Below the pieces are notes generated by a model, which worked only from the letters and a program-made list of their open reading frames with translations, was not told the DNA's origin and did not search any database. DNA of 64,000 nucleotides, from NCBI RefSeq assembly GCF_016865525.2, contig NZ_CP075169.1:4588337-4652336 (forward strand), read 5' to 3'. Every line of letters begins with the position of its first letter. Within the stretch, counting starts at the first letter, position 1. Source of the DNA: Sodalis ligni (GTDB taxonomy: Bacteria > Pseudomonadota > Gammaproteobacteria > Enterobacterales > Enterobacteriaceae). This document shows positions 18,656 through 32,500 of the stretch, one piece after another. The position numbers and the translations under genes were made by a program.

Positions 18656-19069
18656 GGTGAGTCCTTTCTGAGATGGATTAAAACAATAAGTCATGCTTGC
18701 TATCAATATATCAATAGCATAAACATCAAACCTTTAAGCTAACATTCTTATCGGGTCTTAAGCATTTGCATCACTATAAGACCTACCTTGGTTATAGGCA
18801 AATAGTTTATTCCAGCGCGTCGCTTTACAGACAAGTCTATAATAATTAACCAGACAATATAGGGTATAGCTCTAAAATATACTTTCCCAGTTATCCCGAT
18901 AATTTTAATAAGTCGGCTGATTTATAAACTTGCAAGTGTTATTAGCAAAGCATTAAAAAATTAGGCAGGTCAATAAAAACATTTCACATGGACACTTAAT
19001 GCATCATTCAGTTAAGAGTTTCATAACGTGGACCGGCGCACCAATGCGCCGGGTAAACACGGATCGGCA
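18656..19069. other. AT-rich spacer ending in the ascB terminator hairpin
   Basis: About 410 AT-rich bases with no supported gene. At 19033-19052 lies a perfect 8-bp stem (CCGGCGCA/TGCGCCGG, 4-base loop) just after the ascB stop codon on the minus strand. This is probably its transcription terminator, although no long T-run follows. Confidence 0.5.
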
Positions 19070-20527
<1,458 letters not shown>

Positions 20528-20548
20528 TCATGGTTTGCAAAAGCCGGT

Positions 20549-22015
20549 TCAGGAGGTCTGGCCTTTCAGCGCGCTCACTTCGGGCTCCGCCCGTGGCGCA
20601 TTGCCGGAAACCGCCGGCGGCTCGCTCTGCGGAAGATCGTCAAAGCCCAGAATCAGCGTGGTGATAAACGAGACAACCACCGCCAGAATCATCACACCCA
20701 CCACCCAGACCATGCTCATGGGGTGGGCCGGATCAAAAAACTGTACGCTGGTGAACAGGCCCGGCGCCGCCATGGAATGGCTTGCCAGCCCGCCGATGCC
20801 GGCCACCGCGCCGCAGATAAATCCGCTGATGAGACAGGCGATCAGCGGCCGCTTCAGACGCACCGCCACCCCGTACAGCGCCGGTTCGGAAATGCCGGCG
20901 ATAATCGCCGACGCGGCCGCCGCCAGCGCGGTCTGGCGCAGCTCCCGGTTTTTGGTGCGAAAGGCCACCGCCAGGGAAGAACCGCCCAAGGAGAGGTTGG
21001 AGCCGATCTCCGACGGCATCACCATCCCTTCCCGGCCGGTTTCCGCGATAGTCTGGATGATGGTCGGGGTAAAAACGCGGTGCATGCCGGTCATCACCAG
21101 CAGCGGCCACAGCCCCCCCATAATGGCCACCGACAGCCAGCCCAGATAGCTGTGGACGGTATACACCACCGCGGAGATACCGCTGCCGATCCAGATACCC
21201 AGCGGTCCGATGATGACAATGGCGATGGGGGTGGCCACCAGCACAATCAGCATCGGTTTGAGGAAATTCTTGGTCACCGCCGGCGTAATTCGGTCAATGC
21301 CTTTTTCGATATAAGACAGTATCCAGGTCATGCACAGGGCCGGGATCACCGTATAGGTGTATTTCACCGCGGTTACCGGGATATACGCGAATTCCACCGG
21401 CTGCCCCTGCGCCGCCTTGGCCATCAGATCGATAAACGCCGGATGAACCAGCACGCCGGCAATGGCTATCGCCAGCGACAGGTTGGTTTTAAATTTCACC
21501 GCCGCGGACGCGGCCACCATGATGGGCAGGAAGAAAAACGCGCCGTCCCCCATGACGTTAAGAATGGCCAGCGTATACGAACCCTTGTCGAATATCCCGG
21601 CCATATCCAGGATCATCGCCAGCAGTTTCACCATCGAGCCGCCGATAATCGCGGGAATCAACGGCGACATGGTGCCGATCAGGGCGTCAAGAATGCCGGC
21701 GCCGATGCCTCTGAGGGTTATTCGGCTTTTTTTCTCCGGTCCGGCCGCCGGCCCGGTTCCCCCGGGCTGGCCAAGCTTGAGCACTTCGGCGTAGGCCAGC
21801 GCGACGTTATTGCCGATAATCACCTGGCACTGCCTTTCGTTATGCACCACGCCCATCACGCCATCAATGGCTTTCAGGGCCGCGGTATCCACCTGATTTG
21901 TATGTTTAACCACAAAACGCAGGCGCGTCATACAGTGGGTTAAAGCCTCGATATTGCTAAAACCGCCGATGGCTTCGACAATGGATTTTGCGGTTGCCGC
22001 GTAGTTCTTCGCCAT
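20549..22015 (-). CDS. ascF: PTS beta-glucoside-specific EIIBC component
   Basis: A 488-residue permease of the sucrose/beta-glucoside PTS class. The N-terminal EIIB domain has its phosphorylated cysteine in THCMTRLRF (about residue 28) and the GVMGVV element. The EIIC membrane domain (from about residue 110, GIGAGILDALIGTMSPLIP) carries the substrate motif GISEPALYGV. There is no EIIA domain, so phosphate must come from a separate glucose-type EIIA, as for E. coli AscF (485 residues), whose sequence it follows closely. It imports and phosphorylates arbutin, salicin or cellobiose for AscB. It is the first gene of the operon, with an AscG-like operator and a CRP-like site upstream. Confidence 0.95.
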   Translation of the reverse strand: MAKNYAATAKSIVEAIGGFSNIEALTHCMTRLRFVVKHTNQVDTAALKAIDGVMGVVHNERQCQVIIGNNVALAYAEVLKLGQPGGTGPAAGPEKKSRITLRGIGAGILDALIGTMSPLIPAIIGGSMVKLLAMILDMAGIFDKGSYTLAILNVMGDGAFFFLPIMVAASAAVKFKTNLSLAIAIAGVLVHPAFIDLMAKAAQGQPVEFAYIPVTAVKYTYTVIPALCMTWILSYIEKGIDRITPAVTKNFLKPMLIVLVATPIAIVIIGPLGIWIGSGISAVVYTVHSYLGWLSVAIMGGLWPLLVMTGMHRVFTPTIIQTIAETGREGMVMPSEIGSNLSLGGSSLAVAFRTKNRELRQTALAAAASAIIAGISEPALYGVAVRLKRPLIACLISGFICGAVAGIGGLASHSMAAPGLFTSVQFFDPAHPMSMVWVVGVMILAVVVSFITTLILGFDDLPQSEPPAVSGNAPRAEPEVSALKGQTS

Positions 22016-22090
22016 TTAATTTTTATCTCGCAGTAGCGGGAAATACGGAGATTTCTCAATGAAAAATTCAAGAAGAAATGATTGACATAA

Positions 22091-22102
22091 GAAACCGGTT
22101 TC
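22091..22102. promoter_or_regulatory. AscG operator
   Basis: A perfect 12-bp palindrome, GAAACCGGTTTC, lies 76 bases upstream of ascF. E. coli AscG recognises TGAAACCGGTTTCA, which this matches except for the first base. It probably overlaps the ascF promoter and mediates repression of ascFB. Confidence 0.8.
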
Positions 22103-22163
22103 ACAAAAGAATGATTAATTTAGATAAAATTGGCAATAGCTAAAATTTACAAAATGTTAAATT

Positions 22164-22179
22164 TGTGAACACTGTCACT
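22164..22179 (-). promoter_or_regulatory. CRP-cAMP site in the ascF-ascG spacer
   Basis: TGTGA, six bases, TCACT: nine of ten core bases of the CRP consensus. It is centred about 75 bases beyond the AscG operator, on the side expected for activation of ascF. Catabolite control of the beta-glucoside operon is expected by analogy with E. coli. Confidence 0.7.
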
Positions 22180-22341
22180 AAATTGACCGTCTACACAGTG
22201 GATTGTATTTTTACTTTTAAAAACAGTACTATAAAAAAATAGCGCTAAGTTCTGCCCAAGGGCCGACATGACGGGATTGCTGAAACGCCGGCATAAATCA
22301 CGTAAACTGAGCCGCGAGCTTTTGTTGGCAAAAGAGACGAT

Positions 22342-22380
22342 ATGACGACAATACGTGAAGTGGTAAAAGAGACGATATGA
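22342..22380 (+). CDS. Twelve-codon leader peptide overlapping the ascG start
   Basis: A short frame, MTTIREVVKETI, ends in a TGA that overlaps the ascG ATG (ATGA). It arose by duplication of the ascG 5' end: the 21 bases around each start codon (AAAGAGACGATATGACGACA and one more) occur twice, 35 bases apart, and the peptide mirrors the AscG N-terminus MTTMLEV. Both starts lack a strong ribosome-binding site. The overlap predicts translational coupling of ascG to the leader. Expression of the leader is inference. Confidence 0.5.
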   Translation: MTTIREVVKETI

Positions 22381-23396
22381 CGACAATGCTCGAAGTGGCG
22401 CACAAGGCGGGCGTCTCCAAAGCGACGGTTTCGCGGGTATTGTCAGGCAACGGTTATGTCAGCCCTGCCACCAAGGAGCGCGTCTTCAAGGCCATCAAAG
22501 AGAGCGGTTATCGCCCCAACCTGCTGGCGCGCAACCTTGCCACCAGCAAATCGCAAAGCATCGGCCTGGTGGTGACCAACACGCTTTACCATGGCACCTA
22601 TTTCAGCGAACTGCTGTTCCAGGTGGCGCGAATGACGGAAGATCACGGCCGCCAGCTTATTCTGGCGGACGGCAAGCACAGCGCCGAAGAGGAGCGGGCG
22701 GCGATCCAGTTCTTATTGGATCTGCGCTGTGATGCCATTATTATCTATCCGCGGTTTATCAGTATTGATGCCCTTGATGAAATCATTCATCAGCACAAAC
22801 AGCCCATTATGGTTATCAACCGCAAGCTGCTCAAAAATGACAGCTACTGCATATATACCGATCACCGGGAATCCAGCTTCCGCGCGGTGAATTATCTGTT
22901 TGAGCTGGGCCATCGGGAGATCGCGTTTATTACCGGCTCGCTGGATTCCCCCACCGGCCTGCAGCGCCTGGCCGGTTATAAAGCGGCCCTCGAGGGGCGC
23001 CGGATCCCGTTAAACAACGATCGCATCTACCAGGGCAAATGGACTCCCGCCAGCGGCGCCGCGGCGGTGCACAGCCTGCTCGACAAACGGGTGTCCTTCA
23101 GCGCAATGGTGGCCAGCAACGATGATATGGCCATCGGTGCGCTAAAAGCGCTGAGCGATGCCGGTATCGACGTACCCCACCAGGTCTCCTTGCTGGGCTT
23201 TGACGATATCCCTATGGCGCCCTACTGCCGGCCGTCGCTTTCAAGCGTACGGATTCCGGTATCCGAAATGATCGCGGCCATCGTTGATAAACTTGTCGAC
23301 ATACTGGATGGCGGGGAGATCAACAAACGCCAAACCTTCATCGCGGAGTTGATGATTCGTGATTCCGTGGCGAAAGGGCCCTGGGCGGACAGATAG
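22377..23396 (+). CDS. ascG: LacI-family repressor of the asc operon
   Basis: A 339-residue repressor, close in length and sequence to E. coli AscG (336). The N-terminal helix-turn-helix TMLEVAHKAGVSKATVSRVL and hinge RPNLLARNL are followed by a periplasmic-binding-protein-like effector domain (residues 60-330). The domain has conserved pieces such as ADGKHSAEEERAAIQ and ASNDDMAIGALKALSD. It represses ascFB through the nearby GAAACCGGTTTC site; the inducer is presumably a beta-glucoside or its phosphate. It is transcribed divergently from ascFB, and its start overlaps a duplicated leader frame. Confidence 0.95.
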   Translation: MTTMLEVAHKAGVSKATVSRVLSGNGYVSPATKERVFKAIKESGYRPNLLARNLATSKSQSIGLVVTNTLYHGTYFSELLFQVARMTEDHGRQLILADGKHSAEEERAAIQFLLDLRCDAIIIYPRFISIDALDEIIHQHKQPIMVINRKLLKNDSYCIYTDHRESSFRAVNYLFELGHREIAFITGSLDSPTGLQRLAGYKAALEGRRIPLNNDRIYQGKWTPASGAAAVHSLLDKRVSFSAMVASNDDMAIGALKALSDAGIDVPHQVSLLGFDDIPMAPYCRPSLSSVRIPVSEMIAAIVDKLVDILDGGEINKRQTFIAELMIRDSVAKGPWADR

Positions 23397-23507
23397 GGAG
23401 TGGGATACTCGATAGGGTCAGTGCGTGGTGGCGGCACAAACATGATCCGGCAGGGTTCAGGGCAAGCGGGCAATGGACATCCCCCCTTCATGTGACGGCT
23501 AAATCAA

Positions 23508-23537
23508 CAGGCACGGCCCTCCGTGGCGCTGCGCCTG
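23508..23537. terminator. Compound inverted repeat between convergent ascG and the exoprotein gene
   Basis: CAGGC and GCCTG enclose a second stem, CACGG/CCGTG. It sits in the 190-base gap between two converging genes, the expected place for a shared terminator, but no T-run accompanies it. Confidence 0.35.
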
Positions 23538-23588
23538 CTTAATTTCCATTATTTGCGCCGTCCGTCAACACAATCGCTTATCATATCT

Positions 23589-26500
23589 TCAATTTGACTG
23601 CAGGCGATGCCGCTCCTCATCAGTCAGTTGCACCGTGGGGTCGGAGACGACGTCTTGCCCCACCCCCACCAATTGCACCGGACTCGCCGGATCGTAATTG
23701 ACCGCATTGGCTGCCCGGTCCCCGGACGACCGCGGCGAAGCGCTTGCGCTCACGCCGGCAGTGCTTGTCGCAAGCCCCTCATCACCGTAACCGAGAATTT
23801 CCACGCTGATAATCGATGGCTGGTTGCGCTGTGCTTGCCGTGATATCTGTTCCGCCGCCTGCACCGCGCCGCTGGCCGCCTGGCTGGCGGCGGTCAGCGC
23901 GCCGATATTCACCGTGGCCGGCGCCGGCAGGCCCACCGCCTTACCGGCCACATCCACGTTGGCGGCGTTGAGCACCTGCAGCGCGGTAATATTGAGATTG
24001 CCGGACACCCGGATGCCCGCAGCCCCGGCGTCCCCCGTACCGCGCGGCGCTATCAGGTTGGCATCGCCCGCCGGCACCCCCGGCAGCGATTGCAGAGTGG
24101 CGATGCCGGCGCCGGAGACCACGCCCTTGATATCAACGGTACAATAGAAGGTGATATCGCAGGCATAAAGCGGCGGCGGCGCCGATACCGAGGTTTTGGC
24201 TCCCTTGCCGGCGTCCAGATTGCCGTTGGAGCTCCACATCAGGATACCGCCTCCCTGTTCGGTCATCACGCGGCTTTGCGCCACCAGCACGTCGGTGTCG
24301 GTAAATGTGGCGATGTTGCCGCTCTCCAGCGTCAGTATCCCTTCGCTGGACGGATTGGTGGCCGGGCTGGCCACCGAGCTGCCCACCAGGATACGTCCGC
24401 CCGGCCCGAACACATCAATATTACCGCCCTGCTGCGTCTGCAACGTCGAACCGCGCATATCGAAATCGCCGGTGGAGACCAGTTGGTTGGCGCCGTTGCT
24501 GCCCCCGGTCAGGTTGTTGGCGGTGTAACCTGAAGCGGCCGGGAACAGCGTATTGATGGCCTGATAGCCGGCGGCATAGGAGTGGTAGGCCGGGCTGTCG
24601 GGGTCGTTGTAGTCGATGCCGGTCTGGTTGAGGATATCAATGAACACCTGCTCCACCAGCTGCTGTTGCCGGTTGGCCGGCAACGTCTGGAACGCGGCCC
24701 AGGCCTGCCCGGCCGTTTGCGGGGCGTTTTGCGGTTCGCCGGCGGCAGCGTCATATTGCGCCATGAAGGCGAGCAGCGCCTCCTGGCCGGAGGGCGTGGC
24801 TTGCGCGCCGGCGGGATCGATATAATCATGGATAAACGCCCCTTGGTCGATACCCGGTCCGACGCCGAACAGCACGCTTACCGATGCGCCGCCATCGGGC
24901 AAATTGGGATTACCGTAGTCGTAGGCTGCCGGGTTGGCCTTCTGGACCGACAGGCCTAACGGCAATCCGAGCGGATCGGCGTTGGCGTCAACGGCGTTGC
25001 CGAGGGTGCGGATACCGCTCTGGGGCGATCCGGCGATCCGCTGGGTTTGCAGGTCAAAATCGCGGCCGGCCTCCACCTGCAACGTGCCCGGACCCGCCAG
25101 TTCAATGGCAGCCGGCTGGCCGTTGCCCAGAATGTTATAACGGATATCCCGGCCGGCGATGATGCTGCTAATGTCGTTGGCGTTAAAGTTTTCACCGTAG
25201 AACGGCAGGTCCAGGATATCCTGGGCGGCATAGATCTGCGCCGGGGCATTGGGGATAAGGCTAATCTGTCCCGTCGTGGCGCCCGCGCCTCCCCCTGCCG
25301 GGTAGCCGGAGACCTCACCGTCCGCCACGCTGCCGGTGAGGGAGTAGATAAGCACCGAGGCGGTGGCATCGTCCTGCGCCAGGGCCGGGTCGCGCACCTG
25401 CGCCGGCGCCAGTTGGGAGATATCCCCCTGTTCCGGATCGGTCGCGGTGGGCAGAATGCCGTCCCCCACCGTCTCGTCCAGTTTGCCCAGCGACGTGCCG
25501 GAGATATCCCCGGTGAACGCCGGCAATTGATAGGTCGTTCCGCCGTAAGGTCCCTGTTCGCTAAGCATCGGAATGGCCAGGTCGACGGACTGGTCGGCGA
25601 CGATAGTCAGCGAGCCGCTGGCTGAAGGGTAGAGTCCGCCGCCGTGCTGGATATCGATGCCGCCGTCCAGCGCCGCCAGGTTGAGGGAGGCCGGCAGCAG
25701 CAGGCTGATGACGGTCGCGGCGCCCGAGCCGCTCGGCCGTCCCAGATTGAAAATCCCTTGTTCCGCCAGCAGGGAGTTGAACGTCAGTTCCCCGGCGGTG
25801 GACTGAATGGACACGCCGCTGTCCGGGCCCATCGTGGTAAAATAAGGGCCGTACCTGACCGGAGCAGTGTCATAGAACGATTGGTACGAACTGACGGGCG
25901 AACTGCCGATATAGGTGGGGTCGAATACGCCGCCGATATCCGCCGACTGCCGCGCCTCGACGTCGATAGCGCCGTATTGCAGCGCCAGCAGGGTCGGCAC
26001 CGGGTAAGAACCGGTGCTGTCGGTGAAGCTGAAGTCCGGGGCGATGGCCCCGCCGGCCCGGATTGAGCCGGCGCCCCGGCCGACATAAAAATCGCCGCTG
26101 TAGATACTGCCCTCCGCGGTGACGGACAGGTCGCCGCCGCCGGTGACATGCAGGGCGTTCGCGCTGTCAATATAGCCGGTGGTGGGGGTGGATACCGCCA
26201 GGTCGTGAATATCGCCGCCGGCGCTGATGCTGACGTTGCCGCCGATGCTCATTACCCCCTGATCGAAGCTGCCGAAATTCACGTACCACGCCACGCCCGG
26301 GTTTTTCGGGTCGCTCAGCAGCCAGGGGCCCCAGAACTGGCCGAGGAAGCTGCCCGGACTGTTGCTTACGCCGGAGGGCAGTCCGGCGCTGTCCGCGCCG
26401 CCGAGGGCCAGGGTATCGGTGACGCCCTCGATGCCGATAATATTACCGCCCGCCTGGATGCGGATATCGCCGCCTTCGGTCGGGTTCACCTCCGAGGTCA

Positions 26501-29500
26501 TAACCGTGCTGACCCCGGACTGGGGGGATTGCCGCCCTGAGGAGTGAAGGCACCCTGGCCAAGGGCTAGGGAACTGCCGTTGTCGGCGACCGCTTGCGCC
26601 GGCGCGCCGGCGGTATAGACCACGCCGGGGGCCAGCGGGTCCAGCAGTTCGAAATCATCCGCCGCGGCGATATCAATGGAGCCGGTGCCGGTACGCAGAG
26701 TGGTGGGCGCCACGATCACGGCATCGGTGGCGTTAATATGATTCAGCACGGTATGGCCGTCCATCAACACGCTGCCGGCCCCTGGCGCCGTTACAGCCAG
26801 CGGATTGGCGCTGCCGCCGGCGGCGCCGGCGACAATGCGGTAGGACGCGCTCTGTCCGCTCATCAATGCGGCGAACTGCACCGGCAACGGATCGGCGGAG
26901 GTGCCCATATTCGACGGCGCATTGGCGTTTGGCGCCACGCTCGCCCCGGACCCGCCCCCCATAATAAAGGTCGGCGCCGTGGGGGCGAACATATAGGGCG
27001 TGTACACCGTATTCCAATCGATCAGGTAATTGATGTCGTTAAGCAAATAAGCGTAATCCGCGGCGACATAATTTTCATATTGCGAGGTTTGTAGCGCCGG
27101 CGCCGGCGGCGGCGGCGTTCCGGCGGTCTGGATATTATCCAGGTTGAACTGACCGGTCAGCCAACCGGTATAGGCCGACAGGTAATTCTGATAATCCGCC
27201 GCATAGCTCGGATCCGACGCGGCCGGCGGCGTGGGTTCCGGCACCGGAACGGAGGGTGCAGCAAGGGGAATGAAGGTGCCGTAACCCTGGAACTCGCCGA
27301 TCAGGGCGCCCCAGAACGAATAGAGCTGGTTCACGTAGTCATTGTAATCCTGGTAGTACTCGCTGCTGCCATTAGGTTGTGGCGCCGCCAGGGCGATGTT
27401 GGGATCCACCGGTCCGATCAATTCCGATGTCCCGTTATAAAATGTTATTTCAGTCAGAGAACTGAGATCCCCCTGCCCGCCGGCAATCGCGGCATAATTG
27501 GTCTCTGCGCCCTGATAGGTCGGCGGTCCGCCCGTTGCCCCGGTGGGCAGGCTAACGTCCGCGGTTTGGAAGAAGCCATCGCTGATGGAGGCGTCCAACT
27601 TGACATTCCCCGCCGCCCGCAGGGTGATAATCGGGGCAACCACACCCTGGTAGCGGTAGGCCAGGGTCTGGCTGCCGTCCGGGTTCAACACGCCGGCCCC
27701 CAGATCCCAGTTGGTGAGCACGCTGATGTCGCCGCCGTTGACGCCGCGTTGGGCCGTGCCGGGATTCACCAGGTCGATCTCGGGGCGGGCGGTAACGTTG
27801 GCGATACCGTTAAAAATGCCCGCCAGCTGGAAGCCCGGCTGCTGGACAAAGGCCGGCAGGCTGCCGGCGTCGGGACGCGCCGGGTCCGCCGTTCGGATCA
27901 AAACCGCCATAGAATATGCCATGGGCGGCGTTGGCCTCGGTGGGGGCGAAGTAGTCGTTGGCCAGGTAATAGGCCAGGCTGTTGCCGGTGCCGTCCTGGT
28001 TCACCAGCGTGGCGCCGTCCCAGGTGGCGACCGGATTGCCCTTGATATCGGTGAAGGCGCCCGCCGTCAGCGTACCGTGGGCGCCATACCAGCCCGCCGG
28101 GTCGACGATGCCGTCAAAGTGCTGGTTGGGATTGGCGCTTTGATCGGCGGTGCTCCACACCCCATAGGCGTCCAACTGTACCGCGCCCCCCGAGACACTG
28201 GCGCCGGAGGCGATGTTGATATTGACGTTGGCGCCCTGGGCATTCTCGCGGTCCAGGATCGGTGCCCGGAAGGTAACAGTCCCGCCGGCGGCGTCGATAA
28301 CCGCCGCCGGGCCCACGGTAATGACGCCGGACGCCGACGGATCCACGTTCTCGTAGCCGTAGACCGCGTTCAGCGAGGTGGTGCTGCCGGTGCCGGTGGT
28401 GCCGATGTTGATAAGTCCCCCGGCCTTCGGACTGTTGGGGGAGCCGGCGGCGGTCAGGACGCCTTCAATGTCCACGCCTTTTGCGCCATAGAGTTCAATC
28501 TCGCCGGCGGCGCTGGCGGTGCCGTGGGCATTGATGGCGCCGGTGACATCGACGTTGCCGCCGTCGGCGGTCAAGCTGATATGGGAAGCGGCCAATGTCC
28601 GGCTCAGGGACAGATCGCCCTGGGCCGCGTCAACGGTAATCACCCCGCTGACGCCGGCATCGGTCAGGACCTGGACCAGGCTGTCAAGGTCCACTGCCGC
28701 CGCGCTGTTGAGCGCGAAGGTACCGCCGGCGCCGGTAGGCGCGCTGGCCCCCAGCAGGGTGCCGCCGAAGCTCACCGACGTGCCGCCGCCGGTGGAGATG
28801 GCCAGCGTGCCGCCGTCGCCGCCGCCCGCCGCGCCGGCGAAATCCGTCACCGATCCGGCCTGCAAATCCACCGTACCCTTCGCCGCCGTCAAATCAATGA
28901 TGCCGGCGGCGGCATATTCCGTGGTGGCGCCGAATTGTTTGGCGACGCCATGGGCAATCAGTTGGCCGGTGCCGGTGAGAGTGACATCGCCGGCGCCGGC
29001 GTCCAGGGCAATATTGCCGCCCTGGGCCTGAACCGGCACCGCCACCGTCACCGCGCCCCCTTGCAGGGTGATGGCGCCCCCCAGCGCATCCGACGCCGTC
29101 ACCGCGCCGCCGGTGGGCAATACGTTCAAGGCCCCGGTGGTGGTCAGGGTTTGATTTGATTCGCTGTCCGCTATCAACGTCGGCGTTTGCAGCGTGACCG
29201 GCAGCGCGCCGAAGTCCATGCTGCCGGCGCCCCGGCCGAAAATGGCTTGCTGCGCCGTCAAGACGGCGTTGCCGAAGCCGCTGATGGACTTGGCCCCGTC
29301 GGCGAAGATCAACTCGTTGGTATCGAGCGCCAAGGAACCCGAACCGGCGGACAGCGTCGGCGCCGCGCCCCCCAGTTCGTTATCCAGGGTCAGCGTCGGC
29401 GCGCTGATGCTCACCGTACCGCCGTTACCGGACAGGCTGCCGCCCCCCAGGGTCAGCGTGCTGTCGGTTCCCGACATATCAAAGGTCACATCCCCCAGGA

Positions 29501-32500
29501 ACGCGATGGCGCCGTAGCTTTGCAAATCGAGGGCCTGCGCTTGTTCGAGCTCCGCCAGGATGCCGGCGTCAATCACCATCCCGGAGGCCGGGACGGCGGC
29601 GCCGGCACCGAGCACGCTGATACCGCTGCTGCGGGCGGTGATGTTGTTGCCGGATAATTCCGCTCCCGATTGGACTGTGACATCGCCGGTGGACACCAGG
29701 GTCAGCCCATTGCCGCCCCGGACCTGCGCACCGGACTGGATGACCGCGCCGGTGACGCCGCCGGTCCCCGACATGGACGGCAAATCGATGTGATAAACCG
29801 GATTGGCGGTATTGAGATTGTCGGTAACGTCGATGCCGCCGGGACTGACCTGGGCCGTATTGGGCAATTGCACCCGGACCGGGCTGCCGTCGGACACCCG
29901 GATCATACTGCCCAGATCGGCGTCCAGGGCGGTATAATAGCTTGCCAGTAGCGTAGCCAGGCTGCTGATATTTTGCACCAGCGACGTGGCAGGCAGGATA
30001 GGCAGCGACGATTGGGTACCGCCCAACAGCAGCGTCGCCGGCTCGGCGCCGTCGACATCTCCTTGCGCCTCCACCACGCTGCCGCTTTGCATCACCACCT
30101 GTCCGGTGTCGGCGATGGGCGTCATGATTGAGGCGGTATTCCCTTCATCATCAAGCTGAACCGTGGTGGACTGGAACTGCGGCGCCGCCACCAGCATGAT
30201 CTCCGGCGCGGCCAGGGGATCGGTGGCATCGTTGGCGACGATCACCCCGTTGGCGGTGGGGGTTATCACCGTGCCCGCCGAGGTGATCGCCCGGGTGCCG
30301 CCGATAAGCAGGCTGGGGGCCTCCAACGCATCCAGCTGTGCGGCGCCTATCTCAAGATAGGTCTTGCTGGTGGGCAAGGCCACCGGGTTGCCGCCGCTGG
30401 AATAGGTAATGCTGTCCATCGCCGATGAGGTAAAGGTGACCGGGGCCGGATTCCCCGCCAGGTCGCCGAACATCTGCCCGGAGGTGACCTGGTAGGCGCC
30501 GGGTCCCATGGCGATGGCCAGGGTGGTGCTGCCCTGCAGGGACAATGGACCGGAGAGCAGGTCCGACGCCGCCAGGGCGGTAATGGTGGTGCCGATGGCG
30601 AGCTGATAGGTTGCGCTGCCGCCGGCCGTGGCGGCCCCCAGCGTGACGGCGGCGGCATCATAGCCGCCCAGATAAAGCGAGCCTCCCGCGCCGATGGCCG
30701 ACGCGCTGCTGCCTACCGCACCGGTGGTCCAGACGAACTTCTGGTTGTCCGCCGTTCCCTGGACGGTTTGCCCCGCGCCGTAGGCGGTAGTGGTATACAT
30801 CCCGCCGGATAACGGCGCCGGCTTGCCGTTGACGGTGAACGGCGCGGCGGAAGACACCGTAATGGCGGCGCCGCCGCTGCCGCTGGCGTGCTGTAGGCCA
30901 TCGAATCGGTGGCGCTCGGCAGGGTCACCGCCGTCGACGACGATGGCGGCAGGGTCAGGTTTTGATAATAATACAGGCTGATGGAATCCACCCCCGTGCT
31001 CTTGACCACGATGCTGGTGGGACCGGTGTAGTACGTCGAGAGAGAATCGCCGGCAGGAAGGGTAATGGATTGATTGTTGAGGGTGAAAACGCCGCCGGCC
31101 GGGATCATCTGCGCCGCTGTGGCCCCGTTGGGCACCACCAGGGTGCCGGCGCCGGCGATGGTGAAAATATCGTCGCCGGCCACGCCGTCGGAGAAGCTGA
31201 CCGTCACGCCGCTGGCCACCATATTGGACACGCTCGGCCCGCTGAAATCCAAGGCGCCGGTGGACAGCGAACTGGTGCCCGAGCCGCTGTCGATAATCTT
31301 CAGGTATTGCGAGCTGATATCCACCTGGCCGCCGAAGCCGCCCGGCCCGGGCCTGCCCCTGAGCTGTCCGTCGATGATCAAGCCGCTGGTGGCCGCCAGC
31401 ACCAGCCGGCCGGCGTCATCGGGCACATAAGGCATCGCCAGGTTGTTCAATGCCGCATAACGGGGAAAGAAACCGTTGGCGCTGGTGGCGGTATATTGCG
31501 AATAACGCTGCCACACCGGGGCCGATTGCACCAAAAATTGCGACACCGTGGCGCTGTGGGCGCCCGTGAAGCCATTGCTCAGATAGCCGTTCATCGCCAG
31601 CGTGCCGTCGGGCATGGCCAGGGGCTGACTCGACAGCGGATTGGTTACGCCGGAGTTCATCACCACGCGGAAGGCGCCGGGCAAGGTGGCGTATTTGGCC
31701 GGCAGAAGGGTGTAATAGCCGGCCGCCAGGCCCGGTCCGCCGGCCAGGTAAATCTGCTGGCCCGGCGTCATGCCCGCTTGCGACAGCGTAGCGTCATAGG
31801 GCGCTATCCTGCTGCCGTAACCCGGCAGGATGGCATAAATCTGCCGCGCATCCGGGTAGAGCGGCACCTGCGCGCCGGCGGTGGAGTTGGCGTAGCTGGT
31901 GTTGTATTGCGACAGCACGTCGCGGGAACCGCCGGTGCCCGGCGTCCACTCCTGCGCCTGCAAATCGCCGCCGCCGCTGATATCCACCACCGCGCCGGCA
32001 TTAAACGCAATGGAGGCCCCGTCGATATTGACCACTCCCTGGGGCGCTTGAGTCAGGGGGTCGGTGGTGGTGGTCTGAACCGGGGTAGTGTTGGGCACCG
32101 TCGCCCCCTGCCAGGTGGGGTTATTGACCGCCGGATTGTAGACCCAGGTAGTCTGATCGAGGGTCTCGCCATAAGGAATCGTCCCGCCGCCGGCCGATAC
32201 CGAGGTAATGCTGCCCGCCCCCAGGGTCACCGACTGGGTGCCACGCAGCGGCTGGTTGAACGAAAGGCCGGAGATGCCAAGTGTGGCGTTGGCGGGCATC
32301 CCCAGCAGGATGGTGCCGAACGGCGCCTGCAGGTTGCCGTTCTGGACGACGTTGGTGGCCGAAATCGCCAGTTCCCCTCCCGCCGACAGCGGCGCGTCGG
32401 CGGGAGGGGTAACGCCGGCGGGATAACCGAAGGTGATGGTGGTGGGCGCGCTGGTGGCGGTGACGGGGTTGGCGTCCAGCACAAAGGCGGTGTCGGTGGC

